Below are positions 1 to 12,887 of a DNA stretch of 64,000 nt, one piece after another. The notes under the pieces were generated by a model. That model saw only the letters and a list, made by a program, of their open reading frames with translations, did no database searches and was not told the origin of the DNA. Positions within the stretch are counted from its first letter, which is position 1. Every line of letters starts with the position of its first letter. The translations under genes were made by a program, and so were the position numbers. Origin of the DNA: Siphonodentalium dalli (Eukaryota > Mollusca > Scaphopoda > Gadilida > Siphonodentaliidae); contig CP136069.1 in NCBI GenBank assembly GCA_032622095.1, forward strand, positions 14,370,450 through 14,434,449, written 5' to 3'.

Positions 1-1218
1 CGGTTATTGAATTTGTCTTCAAATTTTGAACTCGGGTAAACCACCAGCAGGCCACAATGAAATATAACGAAACCTACAGTGAAATAATGAAGTCGTATTT
101 CACTGTGGCTTCTAAGAGATACAAACAAAGATCTGTGTTTCGGTAATTTCCCGTTATTTTATAGGCAATCATATAATAAATACAGATACCTTTATTGTTA
201 TGACTAATTTTGTGTCAGATACATACAACTCCTCGAACTATTAAAAAAGAAAATATCATTAAATATCAACACAATGTCACAATCACTGATATTACATGTA
301 GGATAAACAGAAGCACATATGGATGATGCTGAAACTCTGGTGTCCATGTTGACTGTTCCATGAAAAGTTGAGAACTGATAGTAAATGGGGGCCAGATATC
401 TGTGAATCCACACATGGATCCACAGTATTTGACAGATATTGTTTCGACATTTATTCAGGACTGCAATATGGATATAGTCGCTGATTCATTGTAATCATAT
501 GGAAAACTGTTTGTGCCACTTCGTAAGCTGGCCAAATAATGCGACAAAAATATGCAAGATAATTGGATTCATCTCGCATGATTTATCACATATATTAATA
601 TTATTTTATATACCATATCTTTTGTTGTGCGACCCACGACAAGAGTGAGATTATGATATGTTTTCCTCCAGCTAAGAATTTCAAACTGAAAATTTCAATT
701 GAACCAGAGCAAATGTCCATATCCGAAAAGTTCTATGACCCCCCCCCCACTTAGTTGGAAATTGAATTTTGCAACTGGTACCCCAAGAACTATCAGAAAT
801 GTCCAACCTAACACCGGCTCCCTATGATGGCCGTAACGGTCTAACAATTTGGTCTCAAGTTTTAATAAAAATGTCGGATTAAATAAAATATACAGAACAA
901 AATTTGGACGGCAGAACAAAATTGGAGGCATTTCTGCCAATATATGTACTGCAGTTTAATTTGACACATTTGTGTTAACAACGTTTTGGAATATAATTGG
1001 TAATATTCTCCCCCAATATACAATTACTGTGTCATGGACTCAAGGTCCTTTATAAGAAATTCTTTGTTTTTTTTCTGTTGATTATTTTCAAAATTCGCAC
1101 CAATTGTATTTAAACTCGAGACTACGTTATTCATTTCCGTGAACACGGAACACATGATTACTGACTGTGAACATGTAACACCACCATTTTTGATGGGAAG
1201 CTAACGATTATTCAGTGT
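1..1218. other. Non-coding stretch, no gene seen
   Basis: No domain-like reading frame or splice-bounded exon is recognisable. A small hairpin lies at 77-105 (10-bp arms CAGTGAAATA / TATTTCACTG). A C-run lies near 741-749. The sequence around 755-870 resembles, in wording only, the duplicated sequence at 52,291-52,456, so it may be a remnant of a dispersed repeat. Confidence 0.6.
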
Positions 1219-2515
1219 AACTGCACTGGGGGGAAACTGTTTCACATGAATCGATTCTATCGCCTATCGGGTTCCGTCTTTATCGAATTAAGTCCCGTCT
1301 CTTTCGCGACTTGAAACAAATGTTTTCATAGTTTTGACCTCCATTTATACACTAAATGTTAAAACAGAACGTATTTTGCAAAATCTATCGCTAGATTGTG
1401 TCTTTGTGCGTAATTATTGGTGATAATAATGCGAAGTCGGCTATTTTTTGCACACTTAGAAGAGTAATGTGTTTGTGTGCATTTCCTTTGTAAATTAAGC
1501 AGCATTTTGATGCTCCTTTTATCTGCCTTATTACATTTTAATTAGACTGAAATATGTCTTCTTGTATGATCGAACACCAGGACACGATTACAGCACAGCT
1601 CTCGGTGGCTCCTCACAGTAAAATACCCTCAAATTAATCCATCAAAAGAAGCAACGCAATGTTCCGATTCTAATGTGATTTTTATGTTCACGATCGGTTC
1701 TATCGCCCCCCGTTTAATGCAATATTATATTCGACCAGATAGTTCATTTGTGTTTTTAGTTGCCATATTACCATATACGGTTTAACTATAGTCACAACAA
1801 CACCAATATGAGTTTTTCAGTAGTCCCAAAGAATCATAGGTTGGATATTAAAGATTATCGGTCGATCATCTTTAATATCTGAACTATGATCGTTTGGGAC
1901 CACTAAAACTCATCTATTGATTTACTATGGCTACATTTTAAACCATATATGACCATGTATTGTCATTGGGCAACTATAGATGTACAATCAAATAATCTGA
2001 TCGAATATGAATGTACTGTAAACAGGAACGAAAGAACCGATCGTGAACATAAACATCACAATAGAACCGGAACCTTTTGTTGCTTTTTGAGGCACTAATT
2101 TGAAGGACTTGTACGGCGAGGAACCAACGGGAGGTATTGTATTATAATTATCTAATGTTCAACCATAAAACTTGACAAGTTTCAGTCCAATTTAAAGTAG
2201 ACAAGGCCGATAATCTGAGCATCAAAGTGCTGCTTAATTTTCATGGGAAATGCACCCAAACGCACTACGTCTCTAACTGCGCACAACGTGCAGCCGATTT
2301 TGCATTACTGTCATCAATAAACACGTATAAAGACATAATCTGTCGATTGTTATTGGAGAATACATTCTGTTTTGACATTCAGTCTATAAACAACGGTCAA
2401 AACTTTGAAAACATGTTTTAGAAATCGCGAAAGAGTCGGAACTTAATTCGATAGAGACGGAACCGGAAGGGCGATAGAATCGATTCTGGTGAAACAGTTT
2501 CCCCCCAGTGAACTG
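1219..2515. mobile_element. 1.29 kb foldback (long inverted repeat) element with 5-bp target duplication
   Basis: The sequence from 1,224 to about 1,861 reappears as its reverse complement from about 1,861 to 2,510, so the whole element is two ~640-bp arms meeting almost directly. The arms are diverged (I estimate 75-80% identity by eye) and carry several small indels. Termini are CACTGGGGGGAAACTG at 1,224 and its complement ending at 2,510. The 5 bp outside each end are identical (AACTG at 1,219-1,223 and 2,511-2,515), a clean target-site duplication. No transposase is encoded, and the 64-residue frame inside the right arm is incidental. A 5-bp duplication with CAC-starting ends could fit a Transib- or Chapaev-related parent, but this is a guess from termini alone. 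Confidence 0.85.
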
Positions 2516-4279
2516 ACACGAGTATGAAAACAATCTGCTGGAATAGACTGGAAAGGAATGTTATGTCCATACAAGAACAGTACGCTTCTTCGTTGAACTT
2601 ACTCGATCAAAGGATAAAAAAAACCCATACAAATAAACCGAATAACAATTCAATATTCCGTCAGTGATTGGTTAGATTTGTTTAGAATTGTAAGACGATA
2701 AAACAAGCCCAACGAGAGCCCCACCTATATTGTGAAAATCGCATCAAAATCGCGAAAATACGAAAAAAATTGAATCCAATTTTTTTTAAATGGGTGAATA
2801 TTTTTGCAAATTCTTTGGTACCATTGTAATTTGCACTCGGGAAAAATTACAAAAAATCAACAGTCAATTTTTAGACCTAATTTGGCTGAATTGTTTTGTC
2901 TGTCAACCCATTGCTGACATATCAGTATTCTTAACTCGTGGCTCACATTCCAGTAATGTTCACCCTGTCAAAAAATCTAAATCATGGAAACAAGAATTGC
3001 TGATTTTCGATCCAAGATGTTGCCGAAATGGTTGACAGTTTTTTCTTTTCCAAATTAGGCATGTCAATTGAAAAGTTAGTTACAGACACCGACCGTGCCA
3101 AATTCGATCAAAATCACAAAAATGAAAAAGTCAATATTCTACCGTAATATTGAATAACGTAAGTTAATGATTTTGCTGAAACAAGCTCTTGATTCTGTTT
3201 ATAAATCTTAAATGCAATATAGGTTTTGTAAAATTAGCTTACAACCCAAACACATCTTGAAGGTTTCCCATCGTCACCATGTTTCAACATCAACCTGGAA
3301 ATTTTTTTCTTCAACACACAAATATCAATAACACACTGACAAGAAAACACACAAATTGTTAATTATATATAATTATTGAAGGGAGACCCGATTGATTGAC
3401 CAGGGGCACCCCCAGATCATGTCATGAATCTCTACTCTGGCTCTGCCCACGGAGATCATACTCCACAAGTTCAAATCCTGGGATCTTTTTGCATGGAATA
3501 TATTACTTACTTAATACCTGTGCAGTAAGTGAAGGTCCCAGCTCGAGATTGCATGATTTAGGTAATTTAAAGCCCAATGGCAGTTTGCGTTCTGAAATAC
3601 ACAAAATATTATTCGCTTTTGAATTTTTCTCAGTATATTAAATAGGTCGATAAATATCTGAACTACCTTTCTACGAGCATTATGTAACCCAAAATGACGC
3701 ATTGAAGTAATACAAAATACAACTGTGAATACGGTGTTTGGGTTCAAAACAGAAAACAGCCAATTGCATGACATGGAACAGAAAGACTGTTTCGTCGTAG
3801 TCTATTCCTGATATGGTAGCATAAAGAGCGTTTGTCTGACTGGCGAAAAGTGGCTGAAAAATGGCTGTGACTTTGGCAAAGTGTTTTTCAGAGCATATAA
3901 CAATAGTTCTTTTATTTATCGACCTATTGTATCCGTCGCTCCAAATTACGTAGGAAAAAATAGGAGGTTCGAATTAGCAATGTCCCTTTAAGGTAGCCAG
4001 TTTTTCTTTCCGTCACTGACAATAATGGATAATCCCGATTAATCAATTCAATATTTATTGCGATAATTGGATCACAAAAGACACAACAATCATCCAATCT
4101 AGCTGGAGCTGGAACCACCCCATACTGTGAAATATTTCATCTCTTCCAGAAATAGAGCCTTGTATAGTATTGTGCAAAATTTAGCACACTACTATACCAA
4201 ACTCGTATGCAAAAGGCAATAATGAAGACATGAAACAATCTCGAGAAAAAAATACATACACGTATACACAAATTTACTA
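2516..4279. other. Non-coding stretch, no gene seen
   Basis: Several 60-90 residue open frames exist on both strands but overlap each other and show no composition or motif of a protein family. Around 3,465-3,485 there is a short string resembling a Pol III B box (agttcaaatcc) without a convincing A box upstream. Otherwise nothing stands out. Confidence 0.55.
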
Positions 4280-4537
4280 AAGCCAAGCCTTGAAATAGTG
4301 TGTCTGTCATTTGCAGAATGAGGTCCCCAGAGGGTGAATTTAGTGATGCTACCCCGCATAGCAGGCTAGCATCACCAAATTCACCCTCTGGGAACCTCAT
4401 TCTGCTTAGGTTTAAGCAACATGAGGTCCACAGAGGGTGAAATTGGTGATGCTAGCCCGCTATGCGGGGTAGCTTAACTAAATTCACCCTCTGGGCACCT
4501 CATTCTGCAAATGACAGAGACACTATTTCAAGGCTTG
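4280..4537. mobile_element. Double-hairpin MITE, family A, copy 1
   Basis: Outer inverted ends are CAAGCCTTGAAATAGTGT at 4,284 and its complement ending at 4,537. Between them sit two successive hairpins (about 4,313-4,404 and 4,419-4,508). Each is built from GAGGT..CAGAGGGTGAA and its complement around a GC-rich loop containing a GCTAGC / GCATAGC string. ACTAA occurs just outside both ends (4,276-4,280 and 4,538-4,542), a possible 5-bp duplication, though three extra bases separate it from the left end. A related copy lies at 53,058-53,502. No coding capacity. Confidence 0.8.
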
Positions 4538-5462
4538 ACTAAGGCGTGTCCAAATGAAATTAAATCATAACAGTGAATTTTATTTCACAGGAACAACGTC
4601 AGTGCGAAGTGGAAACATTCAGTTGAATTCACCATAGTACAGTTTCGGATTTCCATGCATTCGAATCAAAAACTATTTCGGTTTATTGAACTAGATTTCA
4701 ACACATTTTTGTGACGATTATGTTTCTCTTAAACTGTTTATCGGTAAGTCGATAATCATATTTGTTCTCAGTAAAACGAGTTGTACTTGATTTCTATTAA
4801 TGTCTTATGAGGAAATTTTAACAGTCCCTCAATTGGTGTTGGTAGGATAAGGTTATGTAGTATGCATGCTACAAGTTTGAATTGTTCCATGAAATATAAT
4901 AAATAGAGCATGTCTTCGCTTCGCGCCATGACCGATACCCAAAAAACACTGGGCACTATACCCGCACAGTCAACTCAAAGCCATGCTCTATTTATAAAAT
5001 AGATTATTAAGGAACATGTTTTTCACAAATAAATATATTTCCTACATTATTTTTTCAATGTTATAAAGTAGAACAGGTCAGAGTATCAAAAAGTTCCCAT
5101 ATTTATAATGGGTCAAGTTCTGTGGTTATATCTTGTGGACTAGCTAAAACAGGCTCTGTGAGCCTTTATTCAGCGGCGTAGAGGCACATTTTGATATTTT
5201 AAAACTTTTTATTTAAGAAAAACAGATTATTTATTTAAATTTTGTAATTCTTTTTTAGATTTGAACTCCTTCTCAATTTAACAAAAACAAACTTTCTTTA
5301 AATCAAATTTTTTAAAACAAATGCCATTATAACATTCGCCGGGGTACCCCAAGTCACCACACCAAGCTTGATTCAAAGTTATATCGGACCGGAAGTCTGG
5401 GAGAAAAATCGATATAACAGACAGACGGATAGATCGACAGATCATGACTACTCAGGCTCATC
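4538..5462. other. Non-coding stretch with one weak hairpin
   Basis: AAATAGAGCATG near 4,900 pairs with CATGCTCTATTT near 4,983, enclosing about 70 unpaired bases. No gene is seen. Confidence 0.5.
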
Positions 5463-5679
5463 TACAGTAATGCTCGAAATAATCAACTCCTTAACCACAG
5501 CACAATGATGGGTAACTTTTCAGGATTTAGTCGAAAATATGGCTTGTTGCCATTCATCGGAAAGCTCTCACCGAGAGCTTCCCAATGAATGGCAACAAAC
5601 CATATTTCTGACTAAATGTTGAAAAATTACCAATAATTCTGCTGTGGTTAAGGAGTCGATTAATTATGGCATTACTGTA
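5463..5679. mobile_element. Tc1/mariner-type MITE, family B, copy 1
   Basis: A 213-bp foldback (5,465-5,677) flanked by TA on both sides. It starts CAGTAATGCTCG and ends CATTACTG. TA target duplication with CAGT-starting ends is the usual signature of non-autonomous Tc1/mariner derivatives. The two arms pair nearly end to end around a centre at about 5,570 (AAGCTCTC/GAGAGCTT). Copy 2 is at 14,741-14,978. Confidence 0.88.
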
Positions 5680-6299
5680 TATAGTGTAGGCTCCTGGTCC
5701 TGATTTGGGTGCACAAAATGTACCATCACTTTGACATCAGATCATGATAGCAGAATAGTTAATTGATTGATTTTTTTCGGTCAAGTGATTTGCTCGTGGT
5801 CATTTATACGCAATTTTCCATTTATTAAATTATTTGTAGATGTACCCATACTATAGTAAGGTATACCTAGTGTCGATGTCCGAATTGAGCGCTCGGCATT
5901 CGCCATACGTAGACACTTATGCATGTTGTGATAACTCAAACATTTTCTATCCGATCAGAACCAGATTTCATAAATAAGTTTCCCAAAATACAGATCGAGT
6001 TCGAATATGGGTTTGATCTGAGTTTCTTTTCCACGGAGTTATGCTCCTTTTCGACGTAGAATTCACGCATGTTGCAATAACTAAAAAAAAATTATTTGAT
6101 CAAAACCAAATTTGGTATGAGAGTTTCTCAGCTCAAAATACAGATCGAGTTCGTCCGATATATTTTAAAGGAATTATCGCCCTCAGACTTTTTTTCAAAA
6201 ACAAATTTGAAATGTTTTATATATTGAACTCCTTGCTCAATTTAACAAAATCAATTTTTATTGTTAACTTTTATAATAAAAAATAAACAAATTAAAACA
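5680..6299. repeat. Degenerate direct duplication in otherwise gene-free sequence
   Basis: A block at about 5,925-6,010 (GTTGTGATAACTCAAAC through AAAATACAGATCGAGTTCG) is repeated at about 6,065-6,155 with substitutions, a period of roughly 130 bp. The following string TTGAACTCCTTGCTCAATTT near 6,224 also resembles 5,261-5,280. This looks like a remnant of an older dispersed repeat with internal sub-repeats. No gene is seen. Confidence 0.55.
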
Positions 6300-6738
6300 T
6301 TAACCCTTTACCCAACAAAACGGCCAAAAACGCCCAAATAAAGCTTCAACCGCCTAAAATATCTTCGGTCTGTCTCAATAACACCATACAAATATGGATA
6401 TCATTGGAACCGGTTCATTGACCACAATTTAATGGTTACAGTTAAGCCCTGTACCAATGCATTCTCTTATATATGCGAGTCGACCATAGGTCGCCTCGCA
6501 TATATAAGAGAATGCATTGGCCTAAAAAAAAATTCTTACATTCTTTAACAATTTTATAATTTTTTCTTACATTTTTTAACAATTTTTATAATATTTTTCT
6601 ACATTCTTTGACAATTTTATCATTTTTAATATGTGTTAAACCAATGCATTCTCTTATATATGTGAGGCGACCTATGGTCAACTCTTATATATAAGAGAAT
6701 GCATTGGCACAGGGCCATTCTGTTGGGTAAAGGGTTAA
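6300..6738. mobile_element. piggyBac-type double-hairpin MITE, family C, copy 1
   Basis: A 431-bp element (6,304-6,734) starting CCCTTTACCCAACA and ending TGTTGGGTAAAGGG, flanked by TTAA at 6,300-6,303 and 6,735-6,738. TTAA duplication plus CCC-starting ends is the piggyBac signature. Inside are two 67-bp hairpins (6,454-6,520 and 6,641-6,707). The 26-bp arms begin CCAATGCATTCTCTTATATA and the loop contains GACC-ATA-GGTC. In the first hairpin the arms pair essentially perfectly. The AT-rich spacer between them repeats TTACATTCTTTAACAATTTT about three times. No transposase. Confidence 0.92.
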
Positions 6739-9362
6739 ACCACCAAGCTGTTAAATGTGACATTACGTGAGGGGTCCTTTGATGGTGGGTATTCAAATTG
6801 CTAAAATTTGATGGATGTGTCAAAAAGAACCAGATCTGGTATCACACTTCCAGGTGACCCAAGTTATACTGTATCTCTTTCTTGCTCTGAGAACAATAAC
6901 ACCAATAAGCATGGATAATTACTAGACCATGTGATATGTCAGATTTAATCTCCTCTGACATATTTGAATAAACAAATTCCACAGCTTGGATACTATTGTT
7001 CAAGTCTACTGTGTGTCTTAACCGCCCCTAGGCAAGTGAACATAATTAACGAGAACAATGGAGCTCAACTGTAGGTCCATGGCTGTTTGGACTTACACTG
7101 TATCAAACATGGCCAGAGATAGGAGATTTAACCCATTTTACCCATTCCATCAGATTCCATGTCTTCTAACATTTTCCAGTATCAAATAACAATATTATTG
7201 TGAAATGGCAATTTGCAACAATACAAATAGAACTGTTTACACTATGATAGAGATGACAGGCTCTATGGTTTAGATGCTATATTAACCATTTTCTTTTGAC
7301 CCATAAATTCTAATAATTTGTGTTTTTATGTACATTTGTCTATAATACTTTCGTACATAACAGTATACTCTATAATTCAACATCACATCTCTACATTATG
7401 ATTCCGATCATAGCTATTTCCTATCGTCAAGGGATGGGTTCAACATCTGCTGATAGTTATCGGCCTCTCGTCTTTACAAGTAATTGCCTTGTATTGGCCT
7501 CTCGTCTTTACAAGTAATTGCCTTGTATACAGTGTTTACAGGTGACGTCACGCATCCCAGTGTGCATTGCGGCAGCGGCCATGACATGGGTAGAGATTAT
7601 GTAAACAATCGCCAGATACGCACGTGATTCTCATAATATTTTGTGTGTTATCGTAATTAATCATGGCGCATAACTCTTTCGTTGGGGGTTGTTCACACAC
7701 AAGCAAGGAGAAAGATGAAAACGACAAATCTATTTAGTCTTTTCACACAATACGTTCGATAAATTCGCACCAAGGACAAAAAAATTTGGAGTATTTTTTC
7801 GATAAACAATTGTATATATGTATGGAGTTAGATAAATGGCTATGATAGAGAATCCAAACAGACATCACATCGAACGATTTAGTGAAACAGGTTAATTTAA
7901 CAAAAAAAGAATGGTGGCCATCTTGCAATTAAAAATGGCGGATGAAATGACCACGAACCAGCTCACCTTGCCAAAAAAATCTATCATGAGCTGAGTTATG
8001 TCCCTTGGTTTTCACACACAAAATACCTTATTTTAACCATTTTTACTAAACAATGACAGCGATTATAGAACTGAGAAGTATTTGACATAGAACAAAAAGT
8101 TATAATAATTACAAAAAAATAGTGTTTAAAAGTCCAGATGACAACATCCGGGGGCGGTGAATGCAGGGGGTGGGGTCTGACAAACAATTCCGTACACAGG
8201 CCCGGGGTGGGTGGATCGTCTGGAGCCAAGAAAACCCCATTATCCGGTGCTTGCAAACTTTATCCTGATGGGTTTTTTCCTAATTTAAAAATACTGAGAC
8301 TGTTCTATTGTTCAGCAGCCTAAATTTAACACCATTTTGATTGGAAGGTGAATATATATATATACATGTATGTTGCAATACCGAGACGCTTTACTTTGCT
8401 TTAGATTGAACTGATGTCTTAAGTCTATTCCGGTATGTTTGTATCATTGTCTAACATGGACAATAACATCAGTTTTGAGGGAATAATTTATAATTAACTC
8501 GATCAATATTTAGCAACAAAATATCTTTTCCTAATATGTAAAACTTAGACAGTATCATATCCTGTTAATATAGAATTAACATGATCTCAGTTATCCTGGT
8601 GTAACTACTAGATATGATACAATCTGCAGTAATTCAATTGATGCAAATTGATGCATAAGCTCAATATTCAATGCCTTATGGCATTAGTGATCAAAAGCCA
8701 GGTATAATCAATAAGTTTTCCATAGCATAATAGATTCTACATAATTATGCACCCATAATCTATCAAAATAAGAGTGGCCAAATACATGCAGATGTACAAG
8801 ATATACATATTCTATTCCTTTTTGAAATTATATTTAAAAAAACACAAGATAGAACTATCACATTGGCGGGCACCATGTGTTTTATGGCAATAATTGTTAC
8901 TATACATCGCTTGAAATCATCAAAGGGGTACCATTCTATTTGAATAACAAAATTAGGTGCAAATTAGCAAAGTCATCTAAGATCTGCATGTATACGCTGA
9001 AAAATATCATATCCGCTGCACGGTTAACATGGAAATAACTTTATAGCTGCATCAAATAGTCTATCACTGCTGTGATCGCTGAGAGATCGTTCGTACATTA
9101 ATCAGCAATAATGCCTAAATATTCCAATTGTTAGTTGACAAACGTAATTTTCATTTAAAAAGCAGCTACAAATGTAAACATTATAGAAAAAGGGGTGGGT
9201 TGCTGGATAAGTACATTGGAGAAATAGAATTTATGTATACCCGTTTGACTTTGTGTTCTATGTCAATACCTTCAATTAGACACATGATTTTATTTCTCAG
9301 TTGTACACAAAGCTTATTGTTCAGACAGTCCATTCAGTAGTTTGTTTAAAAGTTGATTTTAG
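6739..9362. other. Gene-free stretch with a short tandem duplication
   Basis: A 34-bp unit beginning GGCCTCTCGTCTTTACAAG is duplicated in tandem at 7,462-7,495 and 7,496-7,529. A short (TA)n run lies near 8,353. Short open frames at 7,996-8,323 overlap on both strands and carry no recognisable domain. No exon is recognised. Confidence 0.5.
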
Positions 9363-9913
9363 AACATCCAATACGCACATGATTGGATAGCAAAATATAC
9401 TCAATCGGGATTCACAATTAGTTAGTGATTGCTATTATTCACAGTAACCCTGAGCCACGCGAGGTTAGAATTGGTGTTAGGATTATTGTCGAAACAACGG
9501 GGAAATTTGAAGAAGTGTTTTAAAGGGCATTTCCAAAACCCCAACCATGCCCACCCACCCATCCACCCACCCAATAACATACTTTGACGCATGTCGGACC
9601 AAAGTTGATCACTTTTGGTGTTGTCACGTAGTAAATTAGTTCATACAAATATCTGTTATTCCGTCGAAGAACGTTCTATATAGAGTTATCACCCTTCCGA
9701 TTAACCCAGATACTCACTATAATATGAAATATAATCCAAGCATTGCGTGGCACATGTTATTGCGGTTGAATAGCGATCGCTATCTAATCGTGAACCCTGA
9801 TTATGTATATTTCGCTATCTAATCGTGAACCCCGATTATGTATATTTCGCTATCTAATCGTGAACCCCGATTATAATATGTTTCGCTATCTAATCGTGTG
9901 CGTATTAGATGCT
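9363..9913. mobile_element. Inverted-repeat pair, candidate non-autonomous element
   Basis: AACATCCAATACGCACATGA at 9,363 and the following ~70 bp recur as the reverse complement ending near 9,913. The right end is expanded into a 35-bp tandem array. The internal ~400 bp are unpaired and include a CCCACCCACCCATCC run at about 9,549-9,570. No clear target duplication was found, so the exact ends are approximate. Confidence 0.6.
9778..9898. repeat. 35-bp tandem repeat, 3.4 copies
   Basis: The unit begins CGCTATCTAATCGTGAACCC. Copies start at 9,778, 9,813, 9,848 and 9,884 (last one partial). The repeat is an amplified segment of the right inverted arm of the enclosing element. Confidence 0.92.
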
Positions 9914-10190
9914 TTCGACAGAACCGTTGTCTAGATACTCCATTATTAAGAGGCCCATACGCTTAAAGGTGTACTAGCTGTTTAGTTTAGACTCATGTTT
10001 GACTGCACAAAAGGAGACGTGTGACATACTGGTGTGGACCCCGCAGTTGATTGCAACAAATGCTGCAACAAAATATTGATTTTTAAATGACGATGTGCAA
10101 ATTTGCGATGTCAGTATTCGACGACACAATGAAATCGGATGGTACGTTTCGCGAGACGTTAAGTCTTAATGCATGTGATGTTTAAAGTAA

Positions 10191-10621
10191 TTAAAGATAG
10201 TGTATATCTTTAAAACAAATGATATTAATTGATAGAAGCTTTTCTTAACATGTGTCCTCGATTCATATATATTATTTTATACATCGGAATCTATATCGAT
10301 AGTTCTCATTATTTTTTTTAGAAAAAACATCTCGCGAAAACTTTGGGAACGAATCAAGGGCAGGGGGCAATCTAGTTATCAACTTAAATCAAGGCAAATA
10401 AGATTACCGCGAACCATGTCCGGTTGCATCAGAAATAGCCCACTTTATTATGTCATTATAAGGATGCTTTATAGGCAGATAATACATCAAATGTCAGTTT
10501 TATATTATATATAGATGTATTTTATTTACAAAAAAAACTGTTTGTGGTCCTGAAATTGGTTTTATAAAAACAATGTTGTTGTCGTTTTAATTGTGGCTCA
10601 GAAGAGATACACTATCTTTAA
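10191..10621. mobile_element. TTAA-flanked MITE, family D
   Basis: Ends AGATAGTGTATATCTT (10,195) and the complement of AGATAGTGTATCTCTT (ending 10,617) form a 16-bp terminal inverted repeat with one mismatch. TTAA lies immediately outside both ends (10,191-10,194; 10,618-10,621). The 423-bp interior is AT-rich and has no coding signal. TTAA duplication is typical of piggyBac and Kolobok derivatives. The ends differ from those of family C. Confidence 0.72.
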
Positions 10622-12870
10622 GTTGGCTTGATTCATAACAAAGTGAATCCACTTGCATCTATACAACAATTAGTGCACAAAATATCACAATATTTTTTTC
10701 CAGTTTTTTGTCATTTTCATATAAGTATTCAGTTACACATATATTTAATGTAGTTTTTAGAAATATTTTTAAATAAGACACCTATAATTTTGACTTATGA
10801 ATAATAATTAAAACACTATTTATAGTTCAGAAAAGATTTATAAATTACTGTAAATATAAATAAATAAATATAAGTCACTAGATCGAACCATGACAAAATA
10901 ATCATTACGCAATGGCCGCGAATCAGTATGTCACACGTTATTCTAATATGACTAATGTGCAGTCAAATTTATGTTCATATTTGTTTGAATGTGCCAGCTA
11001 CTCAGCCACACGGGAATGAGAATTAAGCTGCCTGAAGTATATTGATTTTCTCCATCAGAATTTCAATCATGATGTTAATTTATATACATCATGGCATTAT
11101 GGCTTTTATTCACAGGTGTTCATAAAATGTTCTTGGCACGCAAGTGTTATTTTCCAATCTGGCTCATTTTTTGTTTGCACACACAAACCCATTTCCGAAT
11201 TGATATACTTTAAATTTTCATACATTTATTTTTAATATGGAGCTTTTCCGATGTTTGTATCTCAATTGGAACATATCTCATCTACTAACTATAATATCCT
11301 CACATGTTTTCATGTGTAATTTCTACACAATTTTGTTTGAGATAAAATGTAACACATATTGTGTAGAATTAAGACATTTTTTCCAAAATAACAAAAACAA
11401 AAAACTTTTGTTTTTAATTTTGAATCGAAATTTCCAATTGTGGTCTGGAAGTCAAGGAAAATTGAGTGGGAGAGCACGAGTTTGGTTGATGAAAGCCAAG
11501 CTTAGTTTACAGTTATCGAAAATTCCGAAACGATCGAAGAAAAATCTGATATTTTTATATAGATTTTTGCTACTTTTAAAACATTTTTTTTTGAAGATGT
11601 TTCTCGCTTTACCTAACACACACCCTAACCCCCCCACACATATATTCATATGTAAAAATCCTAAGTCACGTATGTTCAACACGCCTCGAATAGTGATCAA
11701 CATAACTGCTCTGAAAAGATCATCATGGCTAGCATGTAAATTTCCTTGGTATATTCTTCCTAGTATGGTAAAATACAACTACCAGTAAACTTTTAGAACT
11801 TCACTTTATCGTCATATTCGTTAATTTGTACATTTTTTGATCGAAATATTCCATTCCCCGACCACGATAGCGATTTCTAATTCACATTGTTACTTTTATG
11901 TAAGGAAGGAGGCGGAGGTCTGTGTTTTTTTATTTCAGAACGTGACCTTGGGTCCCGTATGTATAATGTTTGCATTCTTATCACTTCGTTAAAGATGCCC
12001 CATCCGATTTGACAACATAAAACCAGCATCTGTACGTCTTTTATACACCATAAAATAGTTAGATCGGATCAACAAGCCAATTAGTATGAGGTTTTGATAA
12101 CCAGATATCGACATTTAAAAGAGAACGTTTAAATTTGTTTTGAATTTTCGTCAACATAGCAACAATTCAAATGATCGTTTTTATAAAGAGCGTCCATGTT
12201 TTTGTCACCCAAGAGAGGATAATAAAGAACATTCCTAATTATGAGCTTTTTTGTTCGTTTTAGACGTGTTACCTGTGGATGGTGTTACAGATTCCATTAT
12301 GTCTGTCTGATACGAATGATGGCAGCAAGTATTTATCATTTTCTTTTGCCCGTTGAGCTGGCAGTTTACTTTTTGGTGTAAATCGGACACGGCATATTTA
12401 GCCATTCTGGTGCATAACAAATCCATACATAACAACACGTCATGTTAACAGTTAAAGGGACCCAAGAACTTATAAGTGGGTTCATGGTAAATTACATAAA
12501 TTAACAAGTACATGAACACACTGGCTTTAGAAAATAAAAAAATTGAAGGTAAACATTTGGAAAATGTCAAATCATATTTAGACTAAATATTTGAAGCTAC
12601 TGCGCGATCAGCGATGTTGTTGACAAATCACTGTAATATGCAGTTTTATTTACATACCTATTTCAACATGCGAAATTTAGTTATTGTATAATCAGGTAGA
12701 TCTATCAATAAGATATATCAGAAAAAAAGTTTATCTATTTCTTCATGTTTATGGAAATTTTTATTACAGATTTTTGTTTTTGTTTTTTCACATTTACCCA
12801 CTGCGAGATCATTGGGTTCCTTTAACATGACATTTAGCATTAATTCATTCACGCGACCTACATAATGCAC
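10622..12870. other. Gene-free stretch, no supported exon
   Basis: The longest plus-strand open frame (183 codons, 11,237-11,788) is opposed by a 108-codon frame on the other strand. It is rich in Phe, Leu, Lys and Asn as expected of AT-rich random sequence, and matches no family I know. A 67-codon minus frame at 12,235-12,438 ends in a possible donor (CACAG/GTAACA), but its product is not recognisable. I annotate no gene here. Confidence 0.5.
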
Positions 12871-12887
12871 AGGGCTCGAATACGAAT

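Noticed and set aside
3396-3500. SINE remnant with B-box-like agttcaaatcc
   Set aside because: No A box at the right distance and no tail.
11237-11788. 183-codon plus-strand open frame, the longest in the window
   Set aside because: AT-rich composition, a 108-codon opposing frame, no motif, no start context and no exon signals.
12235-12438. Minus-strand exon ending in CACAG/GTAACA
   Set aside because: No recognisable domain, and the acceptor phase does not fit a phase 1-1 module. The evidence is a single plausible donor.
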